Source of the DNA: Photobacterium piscicola
GTDB taxonomy: Bacteria > Pseudomonadota > Gammaproteobacteria > Enterobacterales > Vibrionaceae
DNA: 64,000 nt
Assembly (NCBI RefSeq): GCF_900166965.1
Contig: NZ_FUZI01000004.1
Span: forward strand, 62,001 to 126,000
Reading direction: 5' to 3'
A program made the translations under genes and the position numbers. This document shows, piece after piece, positions 27,432 through 36,376 of the stretch (the stretch's first letter is position 1; each line of letters opens with the position of its first letter). The notes beneath the pieces were generated by a model, which was not told where the DNA came from, did no database searches, and was given only the letters and a program-made list of their open reading frames with translations.

Positions 27432-27884
27432 TTATTTTTTACCGAATAAACTTGCAGCCATATTGAACAAACCAGACACACCACCAACGGCATTTAATAG
27501 TTCACCGGCAACTTCACCAGCAGGGCTCGCGTTATCAACCATAGCAGGCAGCGCTTCACTTAGGCCGGTTTTAGCCTCTTGTTCTGGAATATTCAATTCA
27601 TTCGCAAAATCAGACAGCTGAGAACCTGAAAAAATATTACCAATATCATCGGCTGAAATCGCACTGTTCTCACCATTGCCAAGCCAGCTCTGCAATACAT
27701 TAGCAAGACCGGCACCATCAATAGATGACAATAGTTGTCCTAAATTTGCACCTTGACCGTTCTCATCACCACCAAGTAAACGAGACAGTGCTGAGACAAT
27801 AGAACCTTGGCTTAATCCACCGGTATTTGCTTGTGACTGACTAAATAACTGTGCACCAATTTCTAATATTTTTGCAATATCCAT
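27432..27884 (-). CDS. DUF937 (YidB-like) family protein
   Basis: This 150-residue protein starts MDIAKILEIGAQLFSQSQANTGG and is rich in G, S, A and N, with short helices. Features of the YidB/DUF937 family are GSIVSALSRLLGG, NVLQSWLGNGENSAISADDIGNIFSG and LPAMVDNASP. The family's function is unknown. ATG at 27884 follows GAGGA, and the ATG four codons upstream is rejected. It lies 50 bp downstream of kbp on the same strand and is probably co-transcribed. Confidence 0.82.
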   Translation of the reverse strand: MDIAKILEIGAQLFSQSQANTGGLSQGSIVSALSRLLGGDENGQGANLGQLLSSIDGAGLANVLQSWLGNGENSAISADDIGNIFSGSQLSDFANELNIPEQEAKTGLSEALPAMVDNASPAGEVAGELLNAVGGVSGLFNMAASLFGKK

Positions 27885-27934
27885 GTATATCCTCATTTAC
27901 TTATTAATGTGAAGTGACAAATGTTTATGCTTTA

Positions 27935-28363
27935 TTATGCCTGAGTAATACGCAGCTTTTGTCCAGCGAAAATCAAATCTGGGTTTTGAATAACTTCTTT
28001 GTTTTCTTCAAAAATTTGCTCGTACTTAGCACCATTGCCTAGTGTTTTCTCGGCGATTTTCCATAAGCTATCACCCTCTTCAACAACATAATAAGTTACA
28101 TTGCTTGTCTCTTCTGGCGCTGAAATATTATCAACAACACTTGCAATACCTTGAGTGTTACCTGCCATTAAAATAGCTTTTTCGCGTGCAGCAGCTGAAT
28201 CAGCAGCGCCCGACAAGGTAGCAACGCCATCTTCCACACTTACCTGTAGATCACTGATACCCGGATTATTATCTTCAATATGTTGAGTAATTTTTGTTGG
28301 TGCTTCATCTTCATTAGAAAATAATTTATGGCCAATATCACGAGCAAAATCTAATAAACCCAT
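27935..28363 (-). CDS. kbp: Potassium-binding BON-LysM protein Kbp (YgaU)
   Basis: This 142-residue protein has a BON domain at about 25-85 (ISDLQVSVEDGVATLSGAA) and a LysM domain at about 90-142 (YYVVEEGDSLWKIAEKTLGN). Length and order match E. coli Kbp (149 aa), a cytosolic K+ sensor needed for growth at high K+. The start MGLLDFARDIGHKLF matches the family and lacks a signal peptide. It lies upstream of the DUF937 gene in the same direction. The 374-bp gap behind it (28364-28737) holds the RDD gene's terminator and nothing else I can support. Confidence 0.9.
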   Translation of the reverse strand: MGLLDFARDIGHKLFSNEDEAPTKITQHIEDNNPGISDLQVSVEDGVATLSGAADSAAAREKAILMAGNTQGIASVVDNISAPEETSNVTYYVVEEGDSLWKIAEKTLGNGAKYEQIFEENKEVIQNPDLIFAGQKLRITQA

Positions 28364-28692
28364 TTTTTTCTTCCTTTATTAACTGCTTTATTTTTAATGC
28401 AGATTATTTGTATAGACGCTAAAAGAGTAATGACCCAACCTATTAAAAGATAGCACTCAGCAGTGCAAGCTATCTTTCCAATAATGAAAAATAGACGATA
28501 TTTAATAAACAAACAGAACTATTTACTCAAAAATCACGCGCAAACATCAATTAATGAGCAAAAAACAATCAATCAAACACAGGCATAATCAAACAAAAAT
28601 ATAAAACACTGTTTAAATAAAGCGCCAATAATTGCTTAAAAAAACAACGTTATTATACCTATCAACAACTGTAGATTAAAAAATGCAAAAAA

Positions 28693-28719
28693 AAAGCCAC
28701 AGCGTAATGCTGTGGCTTT
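28693..28719 (-). terminator. Intrinsic terminator of the PTS-RDD unit
   Basis: AAAGCCACAGC pairs with GCTGTGGCTTT around a 5-nt loop, followed by a long T run on the minus strand. Confidence 0.88.
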
Positions 28720-28737
28720 CGTATTTATGGTGATAAC

Positions 28738-29205
28738 TTAATGCAATACAACAGTCGTATGGTTGGTACGATCATGCCAAGGCAAATGTGAGAAAGCTAA
28801 ATATTGAGCTCCACAATAGAGTGGATATAACCCTAACGTTGCGACACAAAGGTAAATTTTATTAAACTCACGCTTTAAGTAACGTTGCTTCGTCAACGGT
28901 TGATCATCTGTCGTTACAACCTGAACGCTTAATAAGTAACGTGATAGTGACGTTCCTAATAAACGGTAACAGATCCATTGATAGCCCATAAAGACACCAA
29001 TAAATAACAGCATTAATCCCATAAACAATAACAATAATGCGGGTAATGCCATGGTATCGTTTAACGAAAGCGTCGCGCCAGTACCATTGGAGATATATGC
29101 AATAATACTAAGGTAGATGTTACGACCAACCATCGCGAACATCTGCACAATTGCCATATCTATCATGAAGGTACCAATACGTCGGTATTTCAATTTAAAG
29201 CTCAT
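28738..29205 (-). CDS. RDD-family membrane protein
   Basis: This 155-residue protein has three to four hydrophobic segments. The RDD region is RRIGTFMIDMAIVQMFAMVG (R-D pattern in the first helix), and GTSLSRYLLSVQVVTTDDQPL is the conserved loop seen in RDD proteins. Function is mostly unknown; some relatives affect ion transport. It begins 8 bp after the stop of the glucose-type PTS gene, so the two form an operon, an unusual pairing. Confidence 0.83.
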   Translation of the reverse strand: MSFKLKYRRIGTFMIDMAIVQMFAMVGRNIYLSIIAYISNGTGATLSLNDTMALPALLLLFMGLMLLFIGVFMGYQWICYRLLGTSLSRYLLSVQVVTTDDQPLTKQRYLKREFNKIYLCVATLGLYPLYCGAQYLAFSHLPWHDRTNHTTVVLH

Positions 29206-29213
29206 TAGCGTTC

Positions 29214-30833
29214 TTACTTACCTAGTTTCGCGTTAATCTGTGCTTTAAAGCCAGCAGCTTGTGCACCATAGATAGCTTGAATACCTGTATTACCAATCTT
29301 CACTAAACCCTTTGCACCTAAATGCTCAGTCCAATATTGATTGTCTTTTACTAAATCACCATCTTTAACAGTGATACGTAAACGAGTGATACATGCATCT
29401 ACATCAACGATATTATCTTTACCGCCAAGTGCATCAATCATCTCATCAGCTTGAACGTCATTTTCGCCACCCGCTGCTTTTGATGCGTGGTAATCTTTCT
29501 TACGTACAACGGCAACAGCACTACCCTTACGACCAGGTGTTTTCACATCAAACTTCAGAATAAACCAACGGAACAAGAAGAAGTATACAGGGCCGTAAAT
29601 TAGACCTAGTAATGGAATGTAGTACCAATGGTTTTCAGTACCTGTAAGACCTGGCAACATACCAAATAAAGCGAAGTCAATGAAACCACCACTGAATGTC
29701 ATGCCCACTTTAACCTGTAGCAAGTCCATGATCATAAATGATAGGCCGGCTAGTGGCACGTGGATAAAGTAGTAAAGTGGCGCAGATAAGAATAGGAATG
29801 TAAATTCGATTGGCTCAGTAATACCGGTTAGGAACGCTGTTAGCGCAACAGAAAACAGTAGACCACCAACCGCGGTTTTATTTTCTTTATCTGCAACAGT
29901 GTACATAGCGTAAGCGGCTGCTGGTAAACCAAACATCATGAATGGGAATTTACCCGTCATAAAGTTAGTTGAAGAGAACTGTGAGTAATCACCATTCGCT
30001 AAAGAACCAAAGAAAATGTTTTGCGTACCCTTAAATACTTGACCTGCGATTTCAGCCGTACCACCAATTTCTGTCTGCCATAATGGAAGATAGAACACAT
30101 GGTGTAGACCAACAGGAATCAATGCACGCTCAATAATACCGAAGATAAACGAAGCAATGTAACCATGACCAGACGCAGTCATTTCACCTAGCGTTGCACC
30201 GATAGAACCAAATGCAGCACCGATGTAAGGCCAAACAAATACTAATGCGATACCGTAAAATAATGCAGAGAATGCACTAATAATTGGTACGAAACGTGCG
30301 CCACCGAAGAAGCCTAAGAATTCAGGTAACTTAATAGCGTGGTATTTATTGTGAAGCACAACAGTAATACCACCAGCAATAAGACCACCAAATACACCCA
30401 TACTGAGTGTATTATGAATACCAAGCACATCAGCAAGTACGCCAGCATAATGGGTACCCATTAATATCACTGTGTTGTTGGTAGTATCAACCATACCTGC
30501 AACAGTCAGTGTTTTTGCAATCGCAACGTTCATTACAAGGTATGCAATAGTAGCAGCAAGTGCTGCTGCACCCTTTTCTGCACGCGCAAAACCGATAGCA
30601 ATAGCAAGTGCGAACATTAATGGTAAGTTTGCGAAGACGATACCGCCAGCTGCGGTCATAACCTGTAGGAAACTATTTAAAAGTGTTCCGTCTTGCAAAA
30701 TACCGATTTGGTACGCTTCAATCATACTTTGGTTAGTAAAACTACCACCAAGCCCCAGCATAATACCAGCGGCTGGTAGCAAGGCTATCGGTAGCATTAC
30801 TGCTTGGGATAACTTACTGAAAAAGGCTTTCAT
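29214..30833 (-). CDS. PTS glucose-family IICB permease (PtsG/MalX-like)
   Basis: This 539-residue protein has an N-terminal EIIC domain with about 10 membrane segments (VMLPIALLPAAGIMLGLGG; FGIIERALIPVGLHHVFYLPLW; TGITEPIEFTFLF) and a C-terminal EIIB domain with phospho-Cys C481 in DACITRLRI. It lacks a IIA domain, so it would take phosphate from the shared IIA-Glc protein. The E. coli ptsG neighbour tatD lies 10 kb away beyond an island. The sequence is not especially close to E. coli PtsG, so glucose, maltose or another hexose are all possible. A 35-codon ORF precedes it. Confidence 0.88.
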   Translation of the reverse strand: MKAFFSKLSQAVMLPIALLPAAGIMLGLGGSFTNQSMIEAYQIGILQDGTLLNSFLQVMTAAGGIVFANLPLMFALAIAIGFARAEKGAAALAATIAYLVMNVAIAKTLTVAGMVDTTNNTVILMGTHYAGVLADVLGIHNTLSMGVFGGLIAGGITVVLHNKYHAIKLPEFLGFFGGARFVPIISAFSALFYGIALVFVWPYIGAAFGSIGATLGEMTASGHGYIASFIFGIIERALIPVGLHHVFYLPLWQTEIGGTAEIAGQVFKGTQNIFFGSLANGDYSQFSSTNFMTGKFPFMMFGLPAAAYAMYTVADKENKTAVGGLLFSVALTAFLTGITEPIEFTFLFLSAPLYYFIHVPLAGLSFMIMDLLQVKVGMTFSGGFIDFALFGMLPGLTGTENHWYYIPLLGLIYGPVYFFLFRWFILKFDVKTPGRKGSAVAVVRKKDYHASKAAGGENDVQADEMIDALGGKDNIVDVDACITRLRITVKDGDLVKDNQYWTEHLGAKGLVKIGNTGIQAIYGAQAAGFKAQINAKLGK

Positions 30834-30892
30834 TACCTTGTCTCCTCGAGATGGACTCTACACTTGTCGATGAAATAAATATAAGACTTTAA

Positions 30893-31000
30893 TTACGTCT
30901 CTTTTTCTAAATCATTTTCAAAAACAAATAAGCAGGTGATGAACACTTTCGCAGTTAGAGACCAGCTCCAATTACCATCGGTAATTGCGTTAGTGAACAT
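30893..31000 (-). CDS. Candidate 35-aa leader peptide or small protein upstream of the PTS gene
   Basis: On the minus strand an ATG at 31000 follows AGGAG with 7-nt spacing, one of the best ribosome binding sites in the region. The frame runs 35 codons (MFTNAITDGNWSWSLTAKVF, then a hydrophobic ITCLFVF and an acidic tail) and ends 59 bp before the PTS start. The two Trp and the short length suggest a leader peptide or a small membrane-associated regulator like SgrT in position, though not in sequence. An inverted repeat (CAATTACC/GGTAATTG, 30969-30987) lies inside it. The family is unrecognised. Confidence 0.45.
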   Translation of the reverse strand: MFTNAITDGNWSWSLTAKVFITCLFVFENDLEKET

Positions 31001-31543
31001 TGTTTGCTCCTGAGTATATTTATTTTGAAATAACACTAAGCACTAGCGACATACCCCCGTAGTCATTTGCTAATACTTATTCAGTACTATTTCAGGCATT
31101 AGTATAAAATGCGTCGAATAATATAACTTGATGACTATCAAAATTACTAATAAGCAATAAAGTATAATTCCAAACTATAATGCAGATCACAATGAAACAA
31201 ATGCAATTAAACGCCACCAATAAATCGCAACATAATGATTCTAAAGGTTAAACAATCACAAAAAACGCCTTTTTCAACAAATTTCACCCTCTCCAATAAG
31301 TAACCTTTGTAACCTATGTAACATGAATAATAAGTAATATTTGTTAAAAGTTTGTCATATAACTCATTTTTCAACTGTCGCATAATAATTCACACAAAAC
31401 TCGATAGCACATTTATAAATCATATAAGAGCCATAAATCTCACCTTTAATTAAGCTACCTTGCCATCATATCGCTAGCATGCGCAGAAAATAATATTCAA
31501 AAATATCGTCAATGGCTAAATTCTATCTATTTTATAAATAAAA
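31001..31543. other. Intergenic region upstream of the glucose-type PTS unit
   Basis: About 540 bp, very AT-rich, expected to hold the promoter of the leader ORF and PTS genes. A CRP half-site (TGTGA read on the minus strand, near 31186-31192) is present without a good second half. I see no further gene. Confidence 0.5.
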
Positions 31544-31573
31544 AAAATCCCGCGACTTTCATCGCGGGATTTT
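31544..31573 (-). terminator. Intrinsic terminator of the second PTS gene
   Basis: AAAATCCCGCG pairs with CGCGGGATTTT around an 8-nt loop, followed by a T run on the minus strand. A second hairpin (AGAGAGG/CCTCTCT) lies at 31577-31602. Confidence 0.88.
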
Positions 31574-31643
31574 CATAGAGAGGCGAGCTAATATACCTCT
31601 CTGTTCATTCTATAGTACAAAGAGTAGCTAATCGCAATTAGGC

Positions 31644-33167
31644 CTATTCTTTATGCTCTGCTTTTTCTTCTGCTGTACGATAATCAAAGATGAAAATCAG
31701 TACCATTGGCACAACAAAAGCAACAGCGATTGATACTGCGTAAACCCACATTGGGTGGAACACAGGAATGGTTAATAGTGATGTAAATGCAAACGCTTGA
31801 GTTTTAACACTACCGTACATAGAACCAAGAATCGCAAGTGTTACACCACCAGCAAGACAACCAGGAAGTAAACGTGAGTAAACTTTCTTAAAGCGTAAGT
31901 GGATACCATATAGTGATGGTTCTGAAATACCACCAAATAGACCAGCAGCTAACGCACCAGAAGCAGTTTGACGCATAGTGGCATCTTTTTCACGAAGCGA
32001 AATCAACAATACACCCGCTGTTGCGCCGAAACATGCAAAGTTCCACACACCCATTGGGCCTTGAATGAAGTCATAACCTAATGTTTGAATATTCATTAAC
32101 ATTAGTGCGTTTAGAGGCCAGTGTAGACCCAATGGAACAAGGAATGGGTATAATAGCGGGATTAGAATCGCGAACACAAACGGTGCATTCGTATTTAGCC
32201 AAGCTAAACCAAGACCTAAGTAAGTACCAATCCACACACCTAGAGGACCAATCAAGAACGCAGTTAGCGGAATCATGATGATCAAAGAAAGGAATGGTAC
32301 AAATACCATGTGTAGGTTGTCAGGAATGATTTTCTTTAAGAAGCGGTATACAAGCGCTAATACAGCAACCATGATCAATGGAACGAACACGTTACCAGAG
32401 TAATCATTAAGCTGCATTGGTAAACCAAACACGTGTGCAACGTGAGAGACAGTACCTAATGTTGTATCTTTAATCGATGTTGTTGACGCTAATGACGTTA
32501 GCTTTTGGAAATCAGGCGTCATTAATGCGCCCATGATTGCCGCACCTAACCAAGGGTCAACCTTCAGTTTTTTAGACGCATTATAAGCAACCATAATTGG
32601 CAAGAAGTAGAATACAGAATGCCACATTGAATCGACAAAGATCCAACCCGCAGACTTATCACCTCTAAAATCAACAATGTGTAAGGCATCTAATACTGCA
32701 CATAATGCAATAATTAACGATGCACCAAGTAAAATACCTAAAATGGGACGGAACGAATCTGAAAGGTATTCAAAGAAACCATCAACCCAAGCAACTTTGC
32801 CACGAACACCACCTGAACGCAGTGATGCTTTCACATCATCATTAGATGCCACAGCTTCAGTTTTAGTATTAGTGTTAGTGTTAGTGTTATCAGCACCACC
32901 GCTTGCTTTACTATCTTCAATTAACTGTTGCAGTGCGCTATGCATCGTTGCAACACCGCCACCAACAACAATTTGGTAGCGCTCGCCACTTTGAGGAACA
33001 CAACCCATTACATCAGGAATAGCATCTAATGCGGCTTTATCTACAATTGAGTTATCGTTTAATTCAAAACGTAAACGCGTTGCACAGCACGTTAAAAACT
33101 TAATGTTAGCAGCACCACCAATCCCTTCAAGGATTCTCTCTGCTGATGATTTATTGCCATTCGACAT
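31644..33167 (-). CDS. PTS beta-glucoside/sucrose-family IIBC permease
   Basis: This 507-residue protein starts with an EIIB domain whose phospho-Cys is C28 in FLTCCATRLRFEL. An Asn/Thr-repeat linker (TNTNTNTNTK) follows, then an EIIC domain (FRPILGILLGASLIIALCAVL; VPLGLHWPLNALMLMN; GGISEPSLYGIHLRFK). There is no IIA domain, so an external IIA is needed. ATG at 33167 follows AAAGG, while the upstream frame extension lacks a site. No glycosidase, phospho-sugar hydrolase or antiterminator gene sits beside it, so the sugar cannot be inferred. Confidence 0.88.
   Translation of the reverse strand: MSNGNKSSAERILEGIGGAANIKFLTCCATRLRFELNDNSIVDKAALDAIPDVMGCVPQSGERYQIVVGGGVATMHSALQQLIEDSKASGGADNTNTNTNTKTEAVASNDDVKASLRSGGVRGKVAWVDGFFEYLSDSFRPILGILLGASLIIALCAVLDALHIVDFRGDKSAGWIFVDSMWHSVFYFLPIMVAYNASKKLKVDPWLGAAIMGALMTPDFQKLTSLASTTSIKDTTLGTVSHVAHVFGLPMQLNDYSGNVFVPLIMVAVLALVYRFLKKIIPDNLHMVFVPFLSLIIMIPLTAFLIGPLGVWIGTYLGLGLAWLNTNAPFVFAILIPLLYPFLVPLGLHWPLNALMLMNIQTLGYDFIQGPMGVWNFACFGATAGVLLISLREKDATMRQTASGALAAGLFGGISEPSLYGIHLRFKKVYSRLLPGCLAGGVTLAILGSMYGSVKTQAFAFTSLLTIPVFHPMWVYAVSIAVAFVVPMVLIFIFDYRTAEEKAEHKE
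32863..32890. repeat. In-frame hexanucleotide repeat in the PTS linker
   Basis: TTAGTG-like units repeat about four times and encode the NTNTNT linker between EIIB and EIIC. Six-base units keep the frame, so copy changes would alter linker length only. Confidence 0.7.
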
Positions 33168-33555
33168 GATTTTTACCTTTGATATCCAGACCAATACCAA
33201 TGAGGATAGCATCCCTCACTGGCATGTACTTAATAACTCATTAATTTTATTAATATAATTAAGGGTTATATACAATATTTATCTACTTTAATAAATTTAG
33301 TTTTAGCTCTTTAGAATAATAAATTGATTAAAGCATTCTTAACAAGTATAACCCAGCGAAGATATTGCTCGTTTTTGACCGATATTTCCAGAATATACTT
33401 AAATAACATGCTAAATATAAAACATAGATCACACGGATTGCATTACGAGCCGTAAATTACTGATAATAAAACCAAAAAAACGTAATTCTAATAAAACTTT
33501 TATTACAGAATTGATACCTAAGTAACACAATGTAACACAAACAACACAAAATAAA
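33168..33555. other. Promoter region of the second PTS gene and left border of the island
   Basis: About 390 bp of AT-rich DNA without a gene. A single CRP half-site (GATCACAC near 33427) is present. The decayed IS begins at 33556. Confidence 0.4.
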
Positions 33556-33977
33556 GGTTCTGCCGTATAAGTTGGGAGCTTAATTAGCGGTACCCGCTAA
33601 AAATATGTGTTTTTAAGATCATTTAGAGTCACTCATTGATTTCACTAGCGACCAACCCCCCTTCTGAGGTCATTCTTCAAGCGGTACGTTATTACGTATA
33701 ATACAAACTCAGCACGCGTGATATTAAAGATATTTTTACGGAGCACAGTAGTGCTATTGATTGTTTCACAATCAACCGTTGGATTATTACTTTTACTCCA
33801 ATAATTAAGCACAATGCTCATCAATTAAAACGTAAACTATCGTGATATATGGATGAAAAAGCAGCACAAACTTTTCTACATAAGGCTATAAACAAGAATG
33901 GCTTAGCTGAGAAAGTCATTATCAACAAGATCGATACAAAAAAATCAAGCACTTCATTATAATTTTGCGACAGAGAC
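33556..33977 (+). mobile_element. Decayed IS6-family insertion sequence
   Basis: The left end GGTTCTGCCGTATAA resembles IS6-type terminal repeats. The right end TTTTGCGACAGAGAC is its imperfect inverted partner (10 of 15 positions). Between them lies a broken transposase. At about 420 bp it is roughly half the size of an intact IS6-family element. Confidence 0.65.
33632..33962 (+). pseudogene. IS6-family transposase remnant
   Basis: Translating 33632 onward gives FTSDQPPSEVILQAVRYYV, then a stop or frame break. A second frame follows with YKLSTRDIKDIFTEHSSAID, FTINRWIITFTPIIKHNA and HQLKRKLS, a TGA stop, then YMDEKAAQTFLHKAINKN and GLAEKVIINK. These are the N-terminal and post-DDE-start blocks of IS6/IS26-type transposases. 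The catalytic core between MDE and KAA is deleted, and the C-terminal third is missing. It is certainly non-functional. Confidence 0.75.
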
Positions 33978-34032
33978 GACTATCCTTGATATTATATTAT
34001 GCATCTATTTTTAATGACTCAAAGAACATCAT

Positions 34033-35352
34033 ATGAGATACATTTCAGTACCAATAGTTATAGCTGCCATACTCAATCTATCAATTTTTAATATAGCTTA
34101 TGCTGATTCAATTCAATATCTGAATATACATAGAGTCGACCTTAAAGGCGATCAGAATATAAATTATCCTCAAGTCTGCATTCGAGTTAATCGTAGCGCT
34201 AATAGAATTCCTATCATGGAAAAATTTCAAGAAATAAGAAGTGAATCTCCTAATGATAACTTTGATCAATTCATGGGAAAAGTTACTAAATGGGCTGATT
34301 CTGGAATTGTTGGCCATACATGGATTAATCTTTTTTATAAAGATGATAATGGAGAAATTAAGTCTAAAGGTTATGGGTTTGGAAGTAATGGTAATCAATC
34401 TTCTAGAGAATTTAGTTTCCAAAAATGTGTCAATATACAAAACAAAACTCATCAAGAAATTGAAAATGATATTGCGCTAAAATCGTCAGATCTTTACAAA
34501 AAAAGCATTAATATTGCAAAAGATTTCTTAAACGTCGGATATGATTGGGCAGGTGGCAGATATACAATGTATACAAACTGCGCATGGTTTGGCGGAAAGT
34601 TATTTAATGCTATTGTACCTAAAAATGAACAAATTTCTTATTCTCAACCATTTGACTACAGTACAATAGTACCAAAATCATTTCCAATGAGTAAATATCG
34701 AGATTTACCTGATCCTGGATATATTGCAGAAAGTATTTCAAAAGTAATGAGTTATTCAGGATGGTATAGTAATTATAATATAGGTTATGGTGCTTTAACA
34801 AATAACACAGCCGTAACTGTCAATAGAGATGGTTTAACACTTCAACCAAGATCTTTATTAGCTTTTTACCCTCAACTTACTAACTATGTGAAATTCATTT
34901 ATTCTGGCTATTTTTCTGAATCTGAAAATAAAATGTATTTATTTACAAATGGATTGGCTAATGAAAAAGAATTTATTCTAACTCCGTTTACAAGCTATCT
35001 AGCAATTAAACCTCTAGATACAAAAATAAAAATAATTGCGGCCTTTCATCATCCTTACGATGATAAAGTTGGTTTAATTATTTCAAATAAAGGTGAAATA
35101 TTCACAACTAATAATTGGGAAAATACTGGAAAAACAGCATTAAAGCCTTATATGAAAGATATTACGTCTGCTGCAAACTATTTTGAATCTGGAAGAATAA
35201 TGATTTTATTAAGACCCGATGATAAACAAACAAGCGCTAATAAATCTGATGGGGTTAGATTCATTGTATATGATTACGACCAAGATAAAGTAATAACAGC
35301 ACCAAAATTATTTGAAAAAGAACACGGCTTTAATTTCTTAAAATTACAATAA
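34033..35352 (+). CDS. Secreted protein of unknown function with His...Cys permuted-papain-like signature
   Basis: This 439-residue, AT-rich gene starts with a clear signal peptide (MRYISVPIVIAAILNLSIFN, cleavage probably after AYA at 24). H95 in IVGHTWINLFYK and C183 in YTNCAWFGGKLFN have the His-before-Cys order and local pattern of circularly permuted NlpC/P60 (LRAT-like) cysteine hydrolases. That order is seen in the sequence, but enzyme activity is inferred. The C-terminal 200 residues look beta-rich and could bind a ligand or surface. It sits just beyond an IS relic, and its base composition differs from the core genes, suggesting transfer. I cannot name the family. Confidence 0.65.
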   Translation: MRYISVPIVIAAILNLSIFNIAYADSIQYLNIHRVDLKGDQNINYPQVCIRVNRSANRIPIMEKFQEIRSESPNDNFDQFMGKVTKWADSGIVGHTWINLFYKDDNGEIKSKGYGFGSNGNQSSREFSFQKCVNIQNKTHQEIENDIALKSSDLYKKSINIAKDFLNVGYDWAGGRYTMYTNCAWFGGKLFNAIVPKNEQISYSQPFDYSTIVPKSFPMSKYRDLPDPGYIAESISKVMSYSGWYSNYNIGYGALTNNTAVTVNRDGLTLQPRSLLAFYPQLTNYVKFIYSGYFSESENKMYLFTNGLANEKEFILTPFTSYLAIKPLDTKIKIIAAFHHPYDDKVGLIISNKGEIFTTNNWENTGKTALKPYMKDITSAANYFESGRIMILLRPDDKQTSANKSDGVRFIVYDYDQDKVITAPKLFEKEHGFNFLKLQ

Positions 35353-35358
35353 TAATTT

Positions 35359-35388
35359 AGTGGTTAGGAATTTCAATTCCTAACCACT
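35359..35388 (+). terminator. Intrinsic terminator of the secreted-protein gene
   Basis: AGTGGTTAGGAA pairs perfectly with TTCCTAACCACT around a 6-nt loop, followed by TTAT. Confidence 0.85.
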
Positions 35389-35727
35389 TTATATTCTATC
35401 GTAAATATTTGAAAAGTGACTGGGTAAATATCAGATACATCATTAACTGGTCACGAGAAGTTCTATATTCATTTCTGCCTATCTATGAGTAAGTTTTCGA
35501 CTCAGTTATTGTGCTCACCAACGACTCTGTCATAACAAATATTACTAATATCTTTATAATCAATAACTGTTAATTAAAAAACCTTAGACATAGCTCTAAA
35601 AAGATAATACAAAACATTGAGATTATATTATAACTTTGAGAAATAACTCGAAAAAGAAAAACAATATATATATGGAAATAACTTTATAAAATAAAATTAT
35701 TTCCACGTTCAATGATTATTCTATTCT
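35389..35727. other. AT-rich intergenic segment with a repeated block
   Basis: There is no gene here. The block 35515-35551 (starting TCACCAAC) resembles 41041-41078 near the other end of the island. The rest is very AT-rich and probably holds the promoter of the next gene. Confidence 0.4.
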
Positions 35728-36285
35728 ATGAAACAACTACTATTATTTTATATTTTTATGCTTTCACTTAATATATGGACAACGTCTACATTATCTAACT
35801 TAGATAACGTTTGGCTTAAATTAGGCCTTTCTTCAAGATTTACAAATAATGCTAAAATAGATCAAATTACAAAGTTAGATAAAATACCAAATTTAAAAGA
35901 TCGAGGAGATGACTTACTCGGTATTGACTCTGATAACAATGGAATTAGAGATGATATTGATACTTTCATTCAACTTAACTATCCAAATGTGACTCAAAAA
36001 AAAGCGGTTGAACAATTAGCTAGAGGACTCCAGAAAACATTAATTGCTGACATTAATAATAAACTTAAAGTCAAACAAATAAACAAGCTTAACTCTAGAG
36101 CTATTAATTGCATATTCTCTAAATTCAATAGTACAAAGGAAAATGCAATATACCCAGCTCGTGTCGCTTCAGAGCTGGAATCAATAACGACCAAGACTAA
36201 AAAACGACTATTAGCCTATCTTAAATTTAATAAAGCTCTAGATGGAACAACTTGGTCTCTTCCTGTCGGTGATTCTTGTGAATAA
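35728..36285 (+). CDS. Small secreted protein with a Ca2+-binding DxDxNG-type loop
   Basis: This 185-residue protein has a hydrophobic N-terminus (MKQLLLFYIFMLSLNIW) that should act as a signal peptide or anchor. GIDSDNNGIRDDID (D67-D78) is an EF-hand/thrombospondin-type-3 Ca2+ loop. The remaining helical region carries two cysteines (NCIFSK; DSCE) that could form a disulfide. I do not know the family. It lies in the island next to another secreted protein, but has its own promoter space, so a joint role is only possible. Confidence 0.6.
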   Translation: MKQLLLFYIFMLSLNIWTTSTLSNLDNVWLKLGLSSRFTNNAKIDQITKLDKIPNLKDRGDDLLGIDSDNNGIRDDIDTFIQLNYPNVTQKKAVEQLARGLQKTLIADINNKLKVKQINKLNSRAINCIFSKFNSTKENAIYPARVASELESITTKTKKRLLAYLKFNKALDGTTWSLPVGDSCE

Positions 36286-36376
36286 ATTAAAAAACCAATA
36301 ATCTTTAATATATTACAACGATCAAACAGACTATCTTTAACCACCCTCGCTATTGTTGCTCTACTACACCCTACTT

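Noticed and set aside
30937-31011. Forward-strand short ORF opposite the 35-codon ORF (from ATG at 30940)
   Set aside because: Weaker ribosome binding site and no downstream partner; the minus-strand frame has a better start and leads into the PTS gene.
31150-31200. Full CRP site upstream of the glucose-type PTS gene
   Set aside because: Only one half (TGTGA) is good; the second half at the right spacing is poor.
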